From an uncultured Alphaproteobacteria bacterium (GTDB lineage: Bacteria; Pseudomonadota; Alphaproteobacteria; Micavibrionales; Micavibrionaceae): 64,000 nt of DNA. The position numbers were made by a program, and so were the translations under genes. The notes under the pieces were generated by a model. The model had not been told where the DNA came from and made no database searches. It saw only the letters and a list, made by a program, of their open reading frames with translations. Location: contig CAMLMC010000003.1 in NCBI GenBank assembly GCA_946481075.1, forward strand, positions 1 through 64,000, in the 5' to 3' direction. The number at the start of each line of letters is the position of its first letter. Within the stretch, counting starts at the first letter, position 1. Shown piece by piece: positions 36,600 to 44,943 of this stretch.

Positions 36600-37145
36600 T
36601 TATTCCCCGCCCATATCGGCCACGCGAAGCTGCCGCGCACGGGTCAGGATGGCCTCTTCCATTTGTGCGGCCGTATTATCGGCGACGGTGGAATCGACCC
36701 ATTTGCCACCTTTTTGAATCTGGCGGAACAGTTTGACCTGCACGCCGTTCGAGCGCAGCTGGCGATCCAGAATAAAGACATTAACCTTGAAACGCTCATC
36801 CGGTTTTTCTTCGGCGATATACCAGTCGGTGATGATGACGCCGCCGAACGGATCCGCCGAGGCGAGCGGCATAAAGGAAACAGTGTCGAGGCTGGCGCGC
36901 CAGAGATAGGAATTGACGCCGATGCCGTTCGATCCGTCATTTTTGTCATCGTCCTTGCCGCCCAGCAGTTGCAGCCCATCCTTGCCGAAAATGCTTTCGC
37001 GTTCGGCATAGATATCGCCGCCCGTCGTCGTGCGGTCATGGCCCGTTGGGTATTTTGCCTCACCTTTATAACTTTCACAGGCCGTTATGACCAACAATGG
37101 CAGGGCCAGAAGGGCCAGCAGGACTGTGCGTAGAGAAACTTTCAT
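36600..37145 (-). CDS. DUF3576 domain lipoprotein
   Basis: The 181-residue protein has a signal peptide ending in a lipobox (LLVITAC). It contains the family pattern GVNSYLWRASLDTVSFMPLA, DPFGGVIITDWY, FKVNVFILDRQLRSNGVQVK and AILTRARQLR at the end. DUF3576 is an alphaproteobacterial family of outer-membrane or periplasmic lipoproteins, usually just upstream of leuS-lptE as here, which hints at a role in the cell envelope. The exact function is unknown. Confidence 0.93.
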   Translation of the reverse strand: MKVSLRTVLLALLALPLLVITACESYKGEAKYPTGHDRTTTGGDIYAERESIFGKDGLQLLGGKDDDKNDGSNGIGVNSYLWRASLDTVSFMPLASADPFGGVIITDWYIAEEKPDERFKVNVFILDRQLRSNGVQVKLFRQIQKGGKWVDSTVADNTAAQMEEAILTRARQLRVADMGGE

Positions 37146-37512
37146 CGCTTAAAAGACTCCTTCAAACGGAATGCGCGCTGTTAACGATTATCTTGCTTAG
37201 CATGCCTGAAAGGGTGGCTCAAGCGCGAAGGCGGCGACCCCGCCGGTTGCCCACGATCCGTTGGAAATGCTGGGGATACAGGCGATTTCGCAAAAACAAC
37301 ATATATTTCCGTAAAACATTTAACGCCAATCGGCGCCCTGTTGCAGATGTGCAACAGGCCCGTATCAAAATGTTGCAAGGGGGTATCGGACGCGTTGACC
37401 CCCTGCCCCAATTAAGACTAAAAATGGGCATCACTCGGGGTTCCGGGTGGTTTTCTTATTCAATCGCTTTCGTGATTACCTAAGAAATCTTTTAACATTT
37501 GGAGGAATTAAA
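37146..37512 (+). promoter_or_regulatory. Porin leader region with two strong hairpins
   Basis: This 367-bp stretch has no credible gene. CCTGTTGCA (37337-37345), loop GATG, TGCAACAGG (37350-37358) is a perfect nine-base stem. Then GCAaGGGGGT (from 37375) pairs with ACCCCCTGC (to about 37406). Neither has a T-run, so they are not simple terminators. They may form a structured 5' leader or a small RNA. The porin ribosome site GGAGGAATT is just before 37513. Confidence 0.5.
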
Positions 37513-38634
37513 ATGAAAAAAATCCTGCTGAGCTCTGCAGCTATCGTTGGCGTAGCCTTCGCTGCCGCTCCTGCAATGGCACAAGTCGACGTAACAGTCG
37601 GCGGCCACACAAAGAACTATGTTGGTTTCCTGGACCAAGATGAAAACGTAGCTGGCGCCGATGTCAAAGACTTCGACATGCTGCGCGAATCCGAACTGCA
37701 CTTCAATGCAGAAGGCACAGCTGACAATGGCCTGACATACGGTTTCCACGTTGAATCCGAAGTTGATGGCGCTGATGGCTTCTCCGTTGAAGAATCCTAC
37801 CTGTACCTGTCTTCTTCTCTGGGCCGCCTGAACCTCGGTTCCGAAGATGGCGCGAACTACCTGCTGCAAGTTGCTGCTCCTTCCGCTGATGCCAACATCG
37901 ACGGTCTGCGCCAGTACATCCAGCCGGTTAACTACTCCGACGCCGTTCTTGGTGGTACAAACGTAACAGACAGCCTGTACGGTGCTGCTGGTTCCCTCGG
38001 TGGCGTTGACTACGCTAACGATGTTTCCGCTACATCTGAAAAAATCACATACCTGTCTCCGAACTGGTCTGGTTTCCAATTCGGTCTGTCCTACACACCG
38101 GAAGTTGGCGATGCTGATGCATCCGGCGTTGTTGGTTTCAACACAGACGATACAGAACTCGAAGAAGCATATGAAGGCGCCGTTCGTTACGAAGGCACAT
38201 TCAACAATGTTGGCTTCGCTGTTGGCGCTGGTTACACAACTGTAAACAACGAAACAGCCGGTGCTGGTCAAGACGACATCGACCAGTGGAACATTGGTAC
38301 TGACCTCGATATCGGTGCATTCGGCCTCGGTGCTGTTTACACTGAAACAAACAACCTGGCCGGTACATCCGACCTGGATGCTGAAACATGGGTTCTCGGC
38401 GCTGACTACACAACTGGTCCTTTCCAGTTCGGCGTTTCCTACCTGAACCAAGATGTTGACCAAGCAGCGGCTGTTGAAGTTGAAACAGACCGTTACACAG
38501 GCGGTGTTGTATACACTGTTACACAAGGCCTGACACTGCGCGGTTCTATCAGCTTCATCGAGCACGACACAACAGGTGCTGCTCCTGATGTTGATGCAAC
38601 ATCCGTCATGGGCGGCGTTCAGTTCAACTTCTAA
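37513..38634 (+). CDS. Outer-membrane porin
   Basis: The 373-residue protein starts at the ATG at 37513 after GGAGGAATTAAA. It has a signal peptide (KKILLSSAAIVGVAFAAAP, cut after AMAQ), then alternating beta-strand sequence rich in Gly, Tyr and Asp, and ends in Phe (GGVQFNF), the signal for outer-membrane insertion. VDVTVGGHTKNYVGF is its first strand. Codon choice is strongly biased (for example ACA for Thr and GCT for Ala), suggesting very high expression. It should form a general diffusion pore for small solutes. A paralogue follows after a terminator. Confidence 0.93.
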   Translation: MKKILLSSAAIVGVAFAAAPAMAQVDVTVGGHTKNYVGFLDQDENVAGADVKDFDMLRESELHFNAEGTADNGLTYGFHVESEVDGADGFSVEESYLYLSSSLGRLNLGSEDGANYLLQVAAPSADANIDGLRQYIQPVNYSDAVLGGTNVTDSLYGAAGSLGGVDYANDVSATSEKITYLSPNWSGFQFGLSYTPEVGDADASGVVGFNTDDTELEEAYEGAVRYEGTFNNVGFAVGAGYTTVNNETAGAGQDDIDQWNIGTDLDIGAFGLGAVYTETNNLAGTSDLDAETWVLGADYTTGPFQFGVSYLNQDVDQAAAVEVETDRYTGGVVYTVTQGLTLRGSISFIEHDTTGAAPDVDATSVMGGVQFNF

Positions 38635-38658
38635 TTCGAAGTCGACCTAAGAATAGAA

Positions 38659-38687
38659 AGAGGCTCCTTTACGGGGCCTCTTTTTTT
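38659..38687 (+). terminator. Intrinsic terminator after the first porin
   Basis: AGAGGCTCC (38659-38667), loop TTTAC, GGGGCCTCT (38673-38681) with one G-T pair, then seven T in all. Confidence 0.92.
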
Positions 38688-38850
38688 GTGTGTGATTTAT
38701 GCATGAACATTAGAAAAAAATGGTGAATAGTACATTTCCCGGATTGCCTGAAATATTAGGCCGTACTATGATTCGAATTCGGGTCTAATAAGTCCTAATC
38801 CTCAAAAAAACATCAACCCATCTACCAATCTCTTTTAGGGGTCCTACAAC

Positions 38851-39945
38851 ATGAAAAAATATCTTGCCGTTCTCGGCGCACTCGTCGGTAGCTTTGCTGC
38901 TATGCCGGCACAAGCTCAAGTCGACGTAACTGTCGGCGGCTATACTTCCAACTATGTCGGCTGGGCCGATCAAGACACAACCGCCGGCACCGATGTCAAA
39001 AACTTTGACATGCTGCGCGATTCCGAATTGCACTTCCGCGCCGAAGGCAAAACAGATTCCGGCCTGACATATGGTTTCCTCGTTGAATCCCTTGTTGATG
39101 GTGCTGATAACTTCTCCGTCCAGGAATCCTACCTGTATCTCTCCAATCAGTACGGTAAGCTGATCCTCGGTACTGAAGATGGCGCAAGCTATGCCCTGCA
39201 GGTTGCCGCGCCTTCGGCCGATACAAACATCGACGGGATGCGTCAATACATCAACCCGCTGAACTATGGCGCGACATCCATTGGCGGCGGTACATATCTG
39301 TCCACCGGTGTTGACTATGCGGCCCGTTCCACTGGCAAAAACGAAAAAATCACCTACATGACACCGAACTGGTCCGGTCTGCAACTCGGCGTTTCCTACA
39401 CGCCGGATGTTGGCAGCGCGAACAGCGCGGGTACAGCCGGTTTTGCGCTGGACCAGACTGGTCTTGACGAAGCCTATGAAGTTGGCGTCCGTTATCAAGG
39501 CGAAGCCAATGGCATCAAGTACAAAGTCGGTGCGGGTTATGCCCATATCGAACAAGGTACAGCCGGCGCAGCCAACGATGATGTCAAGCAATGGAACGCT
39601 GGTATCGACCTTGATATCGGTGCGTTCGGTGTTGGCGCTACTTACACAGACACCGAGAACAACCTCGGTACGGCTGCGAACGACAACCAGACATATGCTA
39701 TCGGCGTTGACTATGCCGTGACAGAAGATGTCAAAATCGGCGCGTCCTACTTCAATGGCGACTACGAAGGCATAGCACCAGGCGGTGGCGACATTGAAGT
39801 TGACCGTTACACAGCCGGTGTGAACTACAGCTTCGTCGAAGGCGTATCGCTGCGCGGTTCTCTGAGCCACATCGAACATGATGTTGCTGCTGCCGCCGAT
39901 GTCGATGCGACAAGCCTGATGGGCGGTTTCGTTTTCAGCTTCTAA
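38851..39945 (+). CDS. Outer-membrane porin, paralogue of the preceding gene
   Basis: A 364-residue porin with a signal peptide (MKKYLAVLGALVGSFAAMPA, cut after AQAQ) and C-terminal Phe (GGFVFSF). The strands match the previous porin closely (VDVTVGGYTSNYVGW, DVKNFDMLRDSELHF, SYLYL, APSADTNIDGMRQYI), so it arose by tandem duplication. Loop regions differ, which may change pore selectivity. Codon bias is less extreme than in the first copy, so it is probably less expressed. It has its own leader of about 160 bases. Confidence 0.93.
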   Translation: MKKYLAVLGALVGSFAAMPAQAQVDVTVGGYTSNYVGWADQDTTAGTDVKNFDMLRDSELHFRAEGKTDSGLTYGFLVESLVDGADNFSVQESYLYLSNQYGKLILGTEDGASYALQVAAPSADTNIDGMRQYINPLNYGATSIGGGTYLSTGVDYAARSTGKNEKITYMTPNWSGLQLGVSYTPDVGSANSAGTAGFALDQTGLDEAYEVGVRYQGEANGIKYKVGAGYAHIEQGTAGAANDDVKQWNAGIDLDIGAFGVGATYTDTENNLGTAANDNQTYAIGVDYAVTEDVKIGASYFNGDYEGIAPGGGDIEVDRYTAGVNYSFVEGVSLRGSLSHIEHDVAAAADVDATSLMGGFVFSF

Positions 39946-39965
39946 GATGAGTTAAGAGTAAGGGC

Positions 39966-40008
39966 AGGGGCGCAGATGGCAGAATGGCCGGATGCGCCCC
40001 TTTCTTTT
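39966..40008 (+). terminator. Intrinsic terminator after the second porin
   Basis: AGGGGCGCA (39966-39974) and TGCGCCCCT (39993-40001), followed by TTCTTTTT. The 18-base loop can itself fold. Confidence 0.85.
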
Positions 40009-40036
40009 TCGGATTAGCGCGATTATTCTATGGCCC

Positions 40037-40702
40037 ATGTCCGATATAGACCATAATTTCCGCACCGTGCGCGACCAGATCCGCAAAGCCGAACGCGCTG
40101 CAAACAGGCCCGAAGGCTCCGTCTGTCTCATCGCCGTCAGCAAGACCCAGCCGAAGGAAAAATTGCTCGCCGCCCTTGCGACGGGGCAGCGCCATTTCGG
40201 CGAAAACAAAGTGCAGGAAGCACAGGATCACTGGCTTGATCTGCGCCCCGCCTATCCCGATTTAAAGTTGCACCTGATCGGGCCGCTGCAAACCAACAAG
40301 ACGCGCGATGCCATTGCGTTGTTTGATTGTATTGAAACGCTGGACCGCGAAAAGCTGGCAATCGCCATCAAGGATGAATGCGCGAAGCAGCATAAAAACA
40401 TCGAATGTTATATTCAGGTCAACACGGGCGAGGAAGAACAGAAGGCGGGGATAGCGCCGCTCGCGCTCAAAGACTTCCATGACTTCGCAACGCGCGAATG
40501 CGGCTTGCGGGTTACCGGTCTTATGTGCATTCCTCCGGTGGAAGAGCCAGCGGGCCTGCATTTCGCGCTTCTGCGCAAATACGCGCAGGAATTGAAACTT
40601 GTAAACCTCAGCATGGGCATGAGCGGTGATTACCAGAAGGCGATAGCCGCGGGCGCAACGCATGTGCGGATCGGCACCGCTTTGTTTGGTGCGCGCGTAT
40701 AA
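40037..40702 (+). CDS. yggS: PLP homeostasis protein, YggS/PROSC family
   Basis: Pyridoxal-phosphate-binding protein that keeps free PLP in balance. The 221-residue protein has the PLP lysine in CLIAVSKTQPKEKL, then HFGENKVQEAQDHW and LHLIGPLQTNKT. CYIQVNTGEEEQKAG and LSMGMSGDYQKAI also fit, and it ends in the phosphate-binding VRIGTALFGAR. I chose the ATG at 40037; no clear ribosome site precedes it, and the upstream frame runs into the porin terminator. It is a single-domain alanine-racemase-like barrel. Confidence 0.94.
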   Translation: MSDIDHNFRTVRDQIRKAERAANRPEGSVCLIAVSKTQPKEKLLAALATGQRHFGENKVQEAQDHWLDLRPAYPDLKLHLIGPLQTNKTRDAIALFDCIETLDREKLAIAIKDECAKQHKNIECYIQVNTGEEEQKAGIAPLALKDFHDFATRECGLRVTGLMCIPPVEEPAGLHFALLRKYAQELKLVNLSMGMSGDYQKAIAAGATHVRIGTALFGARV

Positions 40703-40714
40703 CAAGAGTTTATT

Positions 40715-41392
40715 CTAACTGTTATAGGCTGTGTTTGCCGGCGCGGTGCGCGCAAAATTCTGTTTGCCATACGGCGCATTCTTCAAATCGGCGAGGGCGA
40801 TGGTGGTGCCAGCCAGATCAATATAACCATTTTCCGGCGGCAGGTAGACCAGTTCCTTTGCTGGCGCCGGCACACCATCATCTATATTGGCCATTGCCAA
40901 CAAATTGCCTGTGACATCCTTGCCCGTGCGATCCTTGACGATGGCATTGACGGTGCCGGATACCGCGCCAACAGGTCCGCCAAAGATGGCGCCGCCAATA
41001 ATCGAGGCAAACGATTTGATCGTATCGCCCGTAAATTTACGGTAGAGCGTGCCAACGACCGGCAGATGGTGCAGCGGATTGATAATGTCGATAACATCGC
41101 CGAAACTGTAATCGTCATCCGGCGTGGTGGATTCATAGCCGATATCGGGCCGTGCCGGGGCGTTGAGATTCGAAGCGGTGCTCGCATCGTTTCGAAGGGC
41201 CAGAGCGTTGTTCGCCTGGGATTCCAGCATGCGGCCAAAAGCAGGCATGGGGCCGGCCGTACGTTCGTTCATGTCGTAACGCATGGCCGCGTGACGGCGG
41301 GAGGTACTCGCCATGGATTGCTGCCACAAATTGTATGTGGCATCCTTCTTTTCCGGTGCGGCATTGCCGAAGGCGAGCGAGGATTCGATCAT
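40715..41392 (-). CDS. Unrecognised 225-aa protein with a glycine-rich hydrophobic segment
   Basis: I do not recognise this protein. The first 110 residues are polar and probably disordered, rich in Asn and Ala. A segment near residues 132-150 (ASIIGGAIFGGPVGAVSG) is hydrophobic and Gly-rich, like a glycine-zipper membrane segment. The C-terminal part ends in a polar tail. No signal peptide is evident. It converges on yggS and has no obvious operon partner. Confidence 0.65.
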   Translation of the reverse strand: MIESSLAFGNAAPEKKDATYNLWQQSMASTSRRHAAMRYDMNERTAGPMPAFGRMLESQANNALALRNDASTASNLNAPARPDIGYESTTPDDDYSFGDVIDIINPLHHLPVVGTLYRKFTGDTIKSFASIIGGAIFGGPVGAVSGTVNAIVKDRTGKDVTGNLLAMANIDDGVPAPAKELVYLPPENGYIDLAGTTIALADLKNAPYGKQNFARTAPANTAYNS

Positions 41393-41481
41393 GGTGGATA
41401 AGATTGCAAAGCGCGTGCCATGACTATAGCAAGTAATATCAACTATTTAGGCCATCGCGTGCAAGGGACGGAGGGGTGAAA

Positions 41482-42045
41482 ATGGAAAAAATGCCTGATC
41501 GGGATAGGCGCGGGGTGGCGGTTCTTGCCGCGGACAATATGGCCGTGACGCGGTATCTGGGCGATCTTTTGCATCAGATGGGGCTGGATGTCTATCCGCC
41601 GGAGGGCCATCCATCCTTCTTGCTGCGTTATGATCAGGGAGCGCTTTATCTCGAGCATGACGGACTCTCTACGGCCGTCGATGTGCCGCTCCGTGCGTCA
41701 AGGCTTGCCGCCATCATCAAGCGCGCCCTGCAGGCCGGCGTATCACAGCAACTGTCCATCGGCCCTTATAAATTATTGCCGCAGGAATATCTGCTCGTCG
41801 ATGAAAGCGGGCAGGGGACGCGCCTGACCGAAAAGGAAACCGCTATCCTGACATGCCTGCATGGAAAGGGTGGGGTCGCTATCTCGCGTCAGGCGCTGTT
41901 GGACGAGGTATGGTCGTACGCGCAGGGCGTGGAGACCCACACGCTTGAAACCCATATTTACCGTCTTCGGCAAAAAATCGAACAGGATCCGTCGGAGCCC
42001 AGATTGCTGATAACCACCGAGGAAGGTTATGCACTCGCTCTTTAA
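41482..42045 (+). CDS. Winged-helix (OmpR/PhoB-type) regulator with degenerate receiver
   Basis: The ATG at 41482 follows GGAGGGGTGAAA; an in-frame GTG six bases upstream overlaps that site. The 187 residues have an N-terminal region (VAVLAADNMAVTRYLGDLL) that recalls a response-regulator receiver but is short and lacks the clear acidic pocket and phospho-Asp. The C-terminal 90 residues are an OmpR/PhoB winged helix (LTEKETAILTCLHGKGG, then LDEVWSYAQGVETHTLETHIYRLRQKIE, then LLITTEEGYALAL). No sensor kinase is adjacent. It may act without phosphorylation. Its 3' end meets the converging next gene. Confidence 0.85.
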   Translation: MEKMPDRDRRGVAVLAADNMAVTRYLGDLLHQMGLDVYPPEGHPSFLLRYDQGALYLEHDGLSTAVDVPLRASRLAAIIKRALQAGVSQQLSIGPYKLLPQEYLLVDESGQGTRLTEKETAILTCLHGKGGVAISRQALLDEVWSYAQGVETHTLETHIYRLRQKIEQDPSEPRLLITTEEGYALAL

Positions 42046-42605
42046 ATCCCCCGCATTGTACGCTCGACACGTACGGCTTCGGCGACAGAGTCAAGAAATG
42101 TCCCGTTGAGCTGGAATGTCAATGTTTCGACCCCCGCCCGTTCCAGAATGACAAGTTCGGTGATCAGGCGATGGATCGCCCTCACCTCATCGGATTCCAG
42201 AAGGCTTGCCAGATCATCCGTTTCTTGCGGCGATGGCGGCTGCACGTGATGGGTATGGGCGGCTGTCGCGCCATAGGCCTGTGCGGCGCGCGCGGCAACG
42301 GCAGAAGACGGGGCGGCCAGATCTCCCTGTTCGCCAGAGGCCATTTGTGCCGGATGTTCCGCTTGGCCTAACGGCATGGACTGGCCGCCTTTTTCCCTTA
42401 GAAACCCGATAAGAAATGTGCGCAGGGCGGTCACGCTAACGCCGGTGCTATCTTCCCACAGGGCGTTATCTTCGCCCGTATCTTTATCCCGTCCCTTGTT
42501 TTTATGATTGTTTTGCTTTTCTTCACGGCGGATTTCCAAGCGCGCATCGGTGCGCTCCGTTTCACGGAAGACGGTCTTGAACAACGGTCCGAGATTAGAA
42601 AGCAT
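42042..42605 (-). CDS. Unrecognised 187-aa protein
   Basis: I do not recognise this protein. It is soluble in appearance: a charged N-terminal part (RREEKQNNHKNKGRDKDTGE, probably disordered), a middle LRTFLIGFLREKG segment, an Ala/Gln-rich stretch with His residues, and a C-terminal helix (RAIHRLITELVILERAGVET) followed by LTFQLNG. It converges on the winged-helix gene with a four-base overlap. No signal peptide. Function unknown. Confidence 0.65.
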   Translation of the reverse strand: MLSNLGPLFKTVFRETERTDARLEIRREEKQNNHKNKGRDKDTGEDNALWEDSTGVSVTALRTFLIGFLREKGGQSMPLGQAEHPAQMASGEQGDLAAPSSAVAARAAQAYGATAAHTHHVQPPSPQETDDLASLLESDEVRAIHRLITELVILERAGVETLTFQLNGTFLDSVAEAVRVERTMRGI

Positions 42606-42678
42606 GGTAATATCCTTCCCCGAAAATGCATTCTATTGAAAGAATATTATATCATGGGAAGGGGTAAGCGGCTATAGC

Positions 42679-43473
42679 TTATCGGGCGTTCATGACCGGA
42701 TTTTCGGTATCCATGATGCGCTGTTTTTCTTCCGTCTGCACGTCGTACATATTACGCAACTGCTCGGTCATCGGGGATACATACCAGTCGGCAGCATATG
42801 TCCAAAGGCGGGTGCCCTTGCTATCGGTCAGGATCAGACCAGCGACATCGGCCACAAGCGCCCATTGTTCCGTGCCGCCGATCCGGTATGGTTGATCGAG
42901 ATAGGCTTTGACGGGTTTCAGCTGTACGTATAACGGTGCGCGACCATTGTCTTTGTCGCCGAAGGTCTGACGGATCAGATCATATTGCTGGGGCGCCAGA
43001 TTCTGATCGAACCGCGCCCCCATTTTTTGTGGTAGTACAGCAATTTTATACGTACCATGCTCGTACGGGAAAAACAGGGCATCATCCTTGCCAAAGGAAA
43101 TGGTCATTCCGTGTGTCACGGTGTCCTCATCTCCCTGTACCTTATAGAGCGTGATGTTGGCGCTGGTGCGGATCGTAAGGAGCTTGCGGTCGGGATCGAA
43201 ACTATTATAGGCAGCCTGCAACCGCGCCTTTTCCTTCGAAAGAAAATCGTCCTGCCGCGCGGGCGGGGTCAGATAATATTGCTTCGATATTTTGGCCAGC
43301 GTTTCGTAATTGGGCGGGGTTCCGGCTGTTTTAAAAAAGGCGATCACGACATCCTCGCTATCCGATAATGCGTATTGCGCCTGCGCTCCGGATGGCCATA
43401 ACGCCAGAAGCAGGAAGGTCAGGGCGATGGTTGTCATATGGAGCATGGAAAAACTTTGTGGTTGAAGCCGCAT
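42679..43473 (-). CDS. Exported protein of unknown function
   Basis: The 264-residue product begins with a signal peptide: basic start, hydrophobic core (TTIALTFLLLALWPSGAQA) and likely cleavage after AQA. The mature part has a helical N-terminal region (ALSDSEDVVIAFFKTAGTPP) and later beta-rich sequence. It contains no Cys after the signal, so no lipobox. From memory it recalls periplasmic DUF4852-type proteins, but I cannot confirm it. The ribosome site GAGGAA sits very close to the first ATG, so an ATG nine codons later is a possible start. Confidence 0.7.
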   Translation of the reverse strand: MRLQPQSFSMLHMTTIALTFLLLALWPSGAQAQYALSDSEDVVIAFFKTAGTPPNYETLAKISKQYYLTPPARQDDFLSKEKARLQAAYNSFDPDRKLLTIRTSANITLYKVQGDEDTVTHGMTISFGKDDALFFPYEHGTYKIAVLPQKMGARFDQNLAPQQYDLIRQTFGDKDNGRAPLYVQLKPVKAYLDQPYRIGGTEQWALVADVAGLILTDSKGTRLWTYAADWYVSPMTEQLRNMYDVQTEEKQRIMDTENPVMNAR

Positions 43474-43518
43474 TTCCTCTATTATGCCTGAGAGTAAGGA
43501 TCAGGATCAATAAAGACG

Positions 43519-44118
43519 ATGGCGCGCCGTAAAAACGAGGACGGAAGAGTGGAGCGGGACGGCGCGGGATTGGAAGATCTGCGGCTTTGGAAGGCGTTCA
43601 CCCATGATATCGAACCGCTTGGCGACCCCGACTGGCAGGCGCTGGAAGAATTGATCCGTTCCGAGGGCGAGGGGAAAGCGGCGCGACCCGAACATTTGCC
43701 GATCGATGAAAAGGCCATCTACAATCCGCCCAAATTAAAAAACAGCACCAAAATTCAAACGCAGCCACCGCAACTGGACGCCCGTACGGAGCAAAGGCTA
43801 CGCCGCGGGAAGGTGCCGATCGATGGTGTCCTCGATCTACACGGGCACCGGCAGGATTCGGCGCACCGGATGTTGAAGGATTTTGTCATCGCCGCGCATC
43901 AAAACAATAAAAGATGCCTTCTTATTATTACCGGAAAGGGTAAAAGCGCCGCCAAAGGCGATATTTTCGACATTCCGGAGGGGATTTTGAAGAAAAAAGT
44001 GCCGCAATGGCTCTCCCTGCCGCCATTATCGGACATTATCATCAAAATTGTGCCCGCAACCGCGTCTCATGGCGGTTCCGGCGCCCTGTACGTTTACCTG
44101 AAGCGGAAAAGAAGTTAG
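43519..44118 (+). CDS. Smr domain protein
   Basis: The 199-residue protein has a charged N-terminal half and a C-terminal Smr domain with LDLHGHRQDSAHRML (the DLHG motif), LLIITGKGKSAAKGD (the TGKG motif) and a closing strand SGALYVYLKRKRS. Smr domains are DNA or RNA nicking nucleases; in alphaproteobacteria a protein of this form usually lies near hslUV, as here. The substrate is unknown. Confidence 0.9.
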   Translation: MARRKNEDGRVERDGAGLEDLRLWKAFTHDIEPLGDPDWQALEELIRSEGEGKAARPEHLPIDEKAIYNPPKLKNSTKIQTQPPQLDARTEQRLRRGKVPIDGVLDLHGHRQDSAHRMLKDFVIAAHQNNKRCLLIITGKGKSAAKGDIFDIPEGILKKKVPQWLSLPPLSDIIIKIVPATASHGGSGALYVYLKRKRS

Positions 44119-44157
44119 GATCATCCGCTAGATGTAGCAATAATACCATGTTATTAA

Positions 44158-44186
44158 TTGACATAATTGTAACAATCTGGTTTATT
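44158..44186 (+). promoter_or_regulatory. Promoter with embedded palindrome
   Basis: TTGACA (44158-44163) is a perfect -35, with a 17-base spacer and TTTATT (44181-44186) as a weak -10. The spacer holds the inverted repeat ATTGT-A-ACAAT (44166-44176), placed where a repressor could block RNA polymerase. It serves the unknown gene starting at 44218. Confidence 0.55.
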
Positions 44187-44217
44187 GCGTCATTTTTAAC
44201 GGATTGGGCACACGGCC

Positions 44218-44943
44218 ATGGACTTACCCGTAGCGACGAAGCCGGTCAGCGATCAAAAGGCGAGCGAACGCCTCGCCCTTACGCGTCTTTATGATCAATC
44301 TTCAAATCAAACGGCGAACGATCATGCGATTGAGGCTTTGTTGCCACATCTCTCAAAAACTGTTCATTCCTACAAAGACGGGCAATTGGCCTTGCTCCTG
44401 GACGACCGGTTTTTATCGCATTCCGCCTCGGTCGTGGTTGCCGCCGTGGAGCGCATGCCGGAGATTGCAAAAAAGATTTTCTTTTTCGATACCGTAACAC
44501 ATGGGTTTCGCCCCTATGACGATGTTATCTGGAATATCGAAAAAAATCCGAGGCGTCTTGCTGCTCTTGCTTATAAAGGCGATGCACATTCATCACATAT
44601 TATCGTTACACCGGCGGTGCGCGGCAATAATAGCCGCGATCGCAGCAGTATCGATTGTGAAAAAATCATGCTGTCTGACTCGCCGGTCAAAGGCTTGGGC
44701 ATGATCGTCAGGTTGCGGGCAAGAGATGCGTTCGGTGCCGCCACAGACTGGCAAAACATAGATATCCACCGCGGTCATAGGCAACTGGTCAACGCAAACG
44801 ATGTGGTGATCAGCGGTTTTGATCAATTCGAATTACCAAACCCCGTCATTTATATGGATATCGCCGTGCGTCCCGCATGCGCCCGCGATTATCTGCCGTT
44901 AGCAACTTCTGCGCCAGCGATGCACTATGAGCGGACAATATGA
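44218..44943 (+). CDS. Unrecognised 241-aa protein, first of a coupled pair
   Basis: I do not recognise this protein. It is soluble and mixed alpha/beta, with an N-terminal helical region (LLPHLSKTVHSYKDGQLALL), VVAAVERMPEIAKKIFFFDT, then VIWNIEKNPRRLAALA. No signal peptide, membrane helix or catalytic motif is visible. It starts 32 bases after a good promoter and overlaps the next gene by 17 bases, so the two are coexpressed. The pair ends against hslU. Confidence 0.68.
   Translation: MDLPVATKPVSDQKASERLALTRLYDQSSNQTANDHAIEALLPHLSKTVHSYKDGQLALLLDDRFLSHSASVVVAAVERMPEIAKKIFFFDTVTHGFRPYDDVIWNIEKNPRRLAALAYKGDAHSSHIIVTPAVRGNNSRDRSSIDCEKIMLSDSPVKGLGMIVRLRARDAFGAATDWQNIDIHRGHRQLVNANDVVISGFDQFELPNPVIYMDIAVRPACARDYLPLATSAPAMHYERTI

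Noticed and set aside
37492..38565. A 357-codon reverse-strand open frame opposite the first porin
   Set aside because: It comes from the strong codon bias of the porin; the protein would be Cys- and Val-rich without any known fold, and the porin is certain.
38785..39879. A 364-codon reverse-strand open frame opposite the second porin
   Set aside because: Same cause as for the first porin; no ribosome site or family match.
41393..41401. GGTGGATAA, eight of nine bases of a DnaA box, before the 225-aa gene
   Set aside because: It is a single site with no partner or AT-rich tract, so chance is the simplest explanation.
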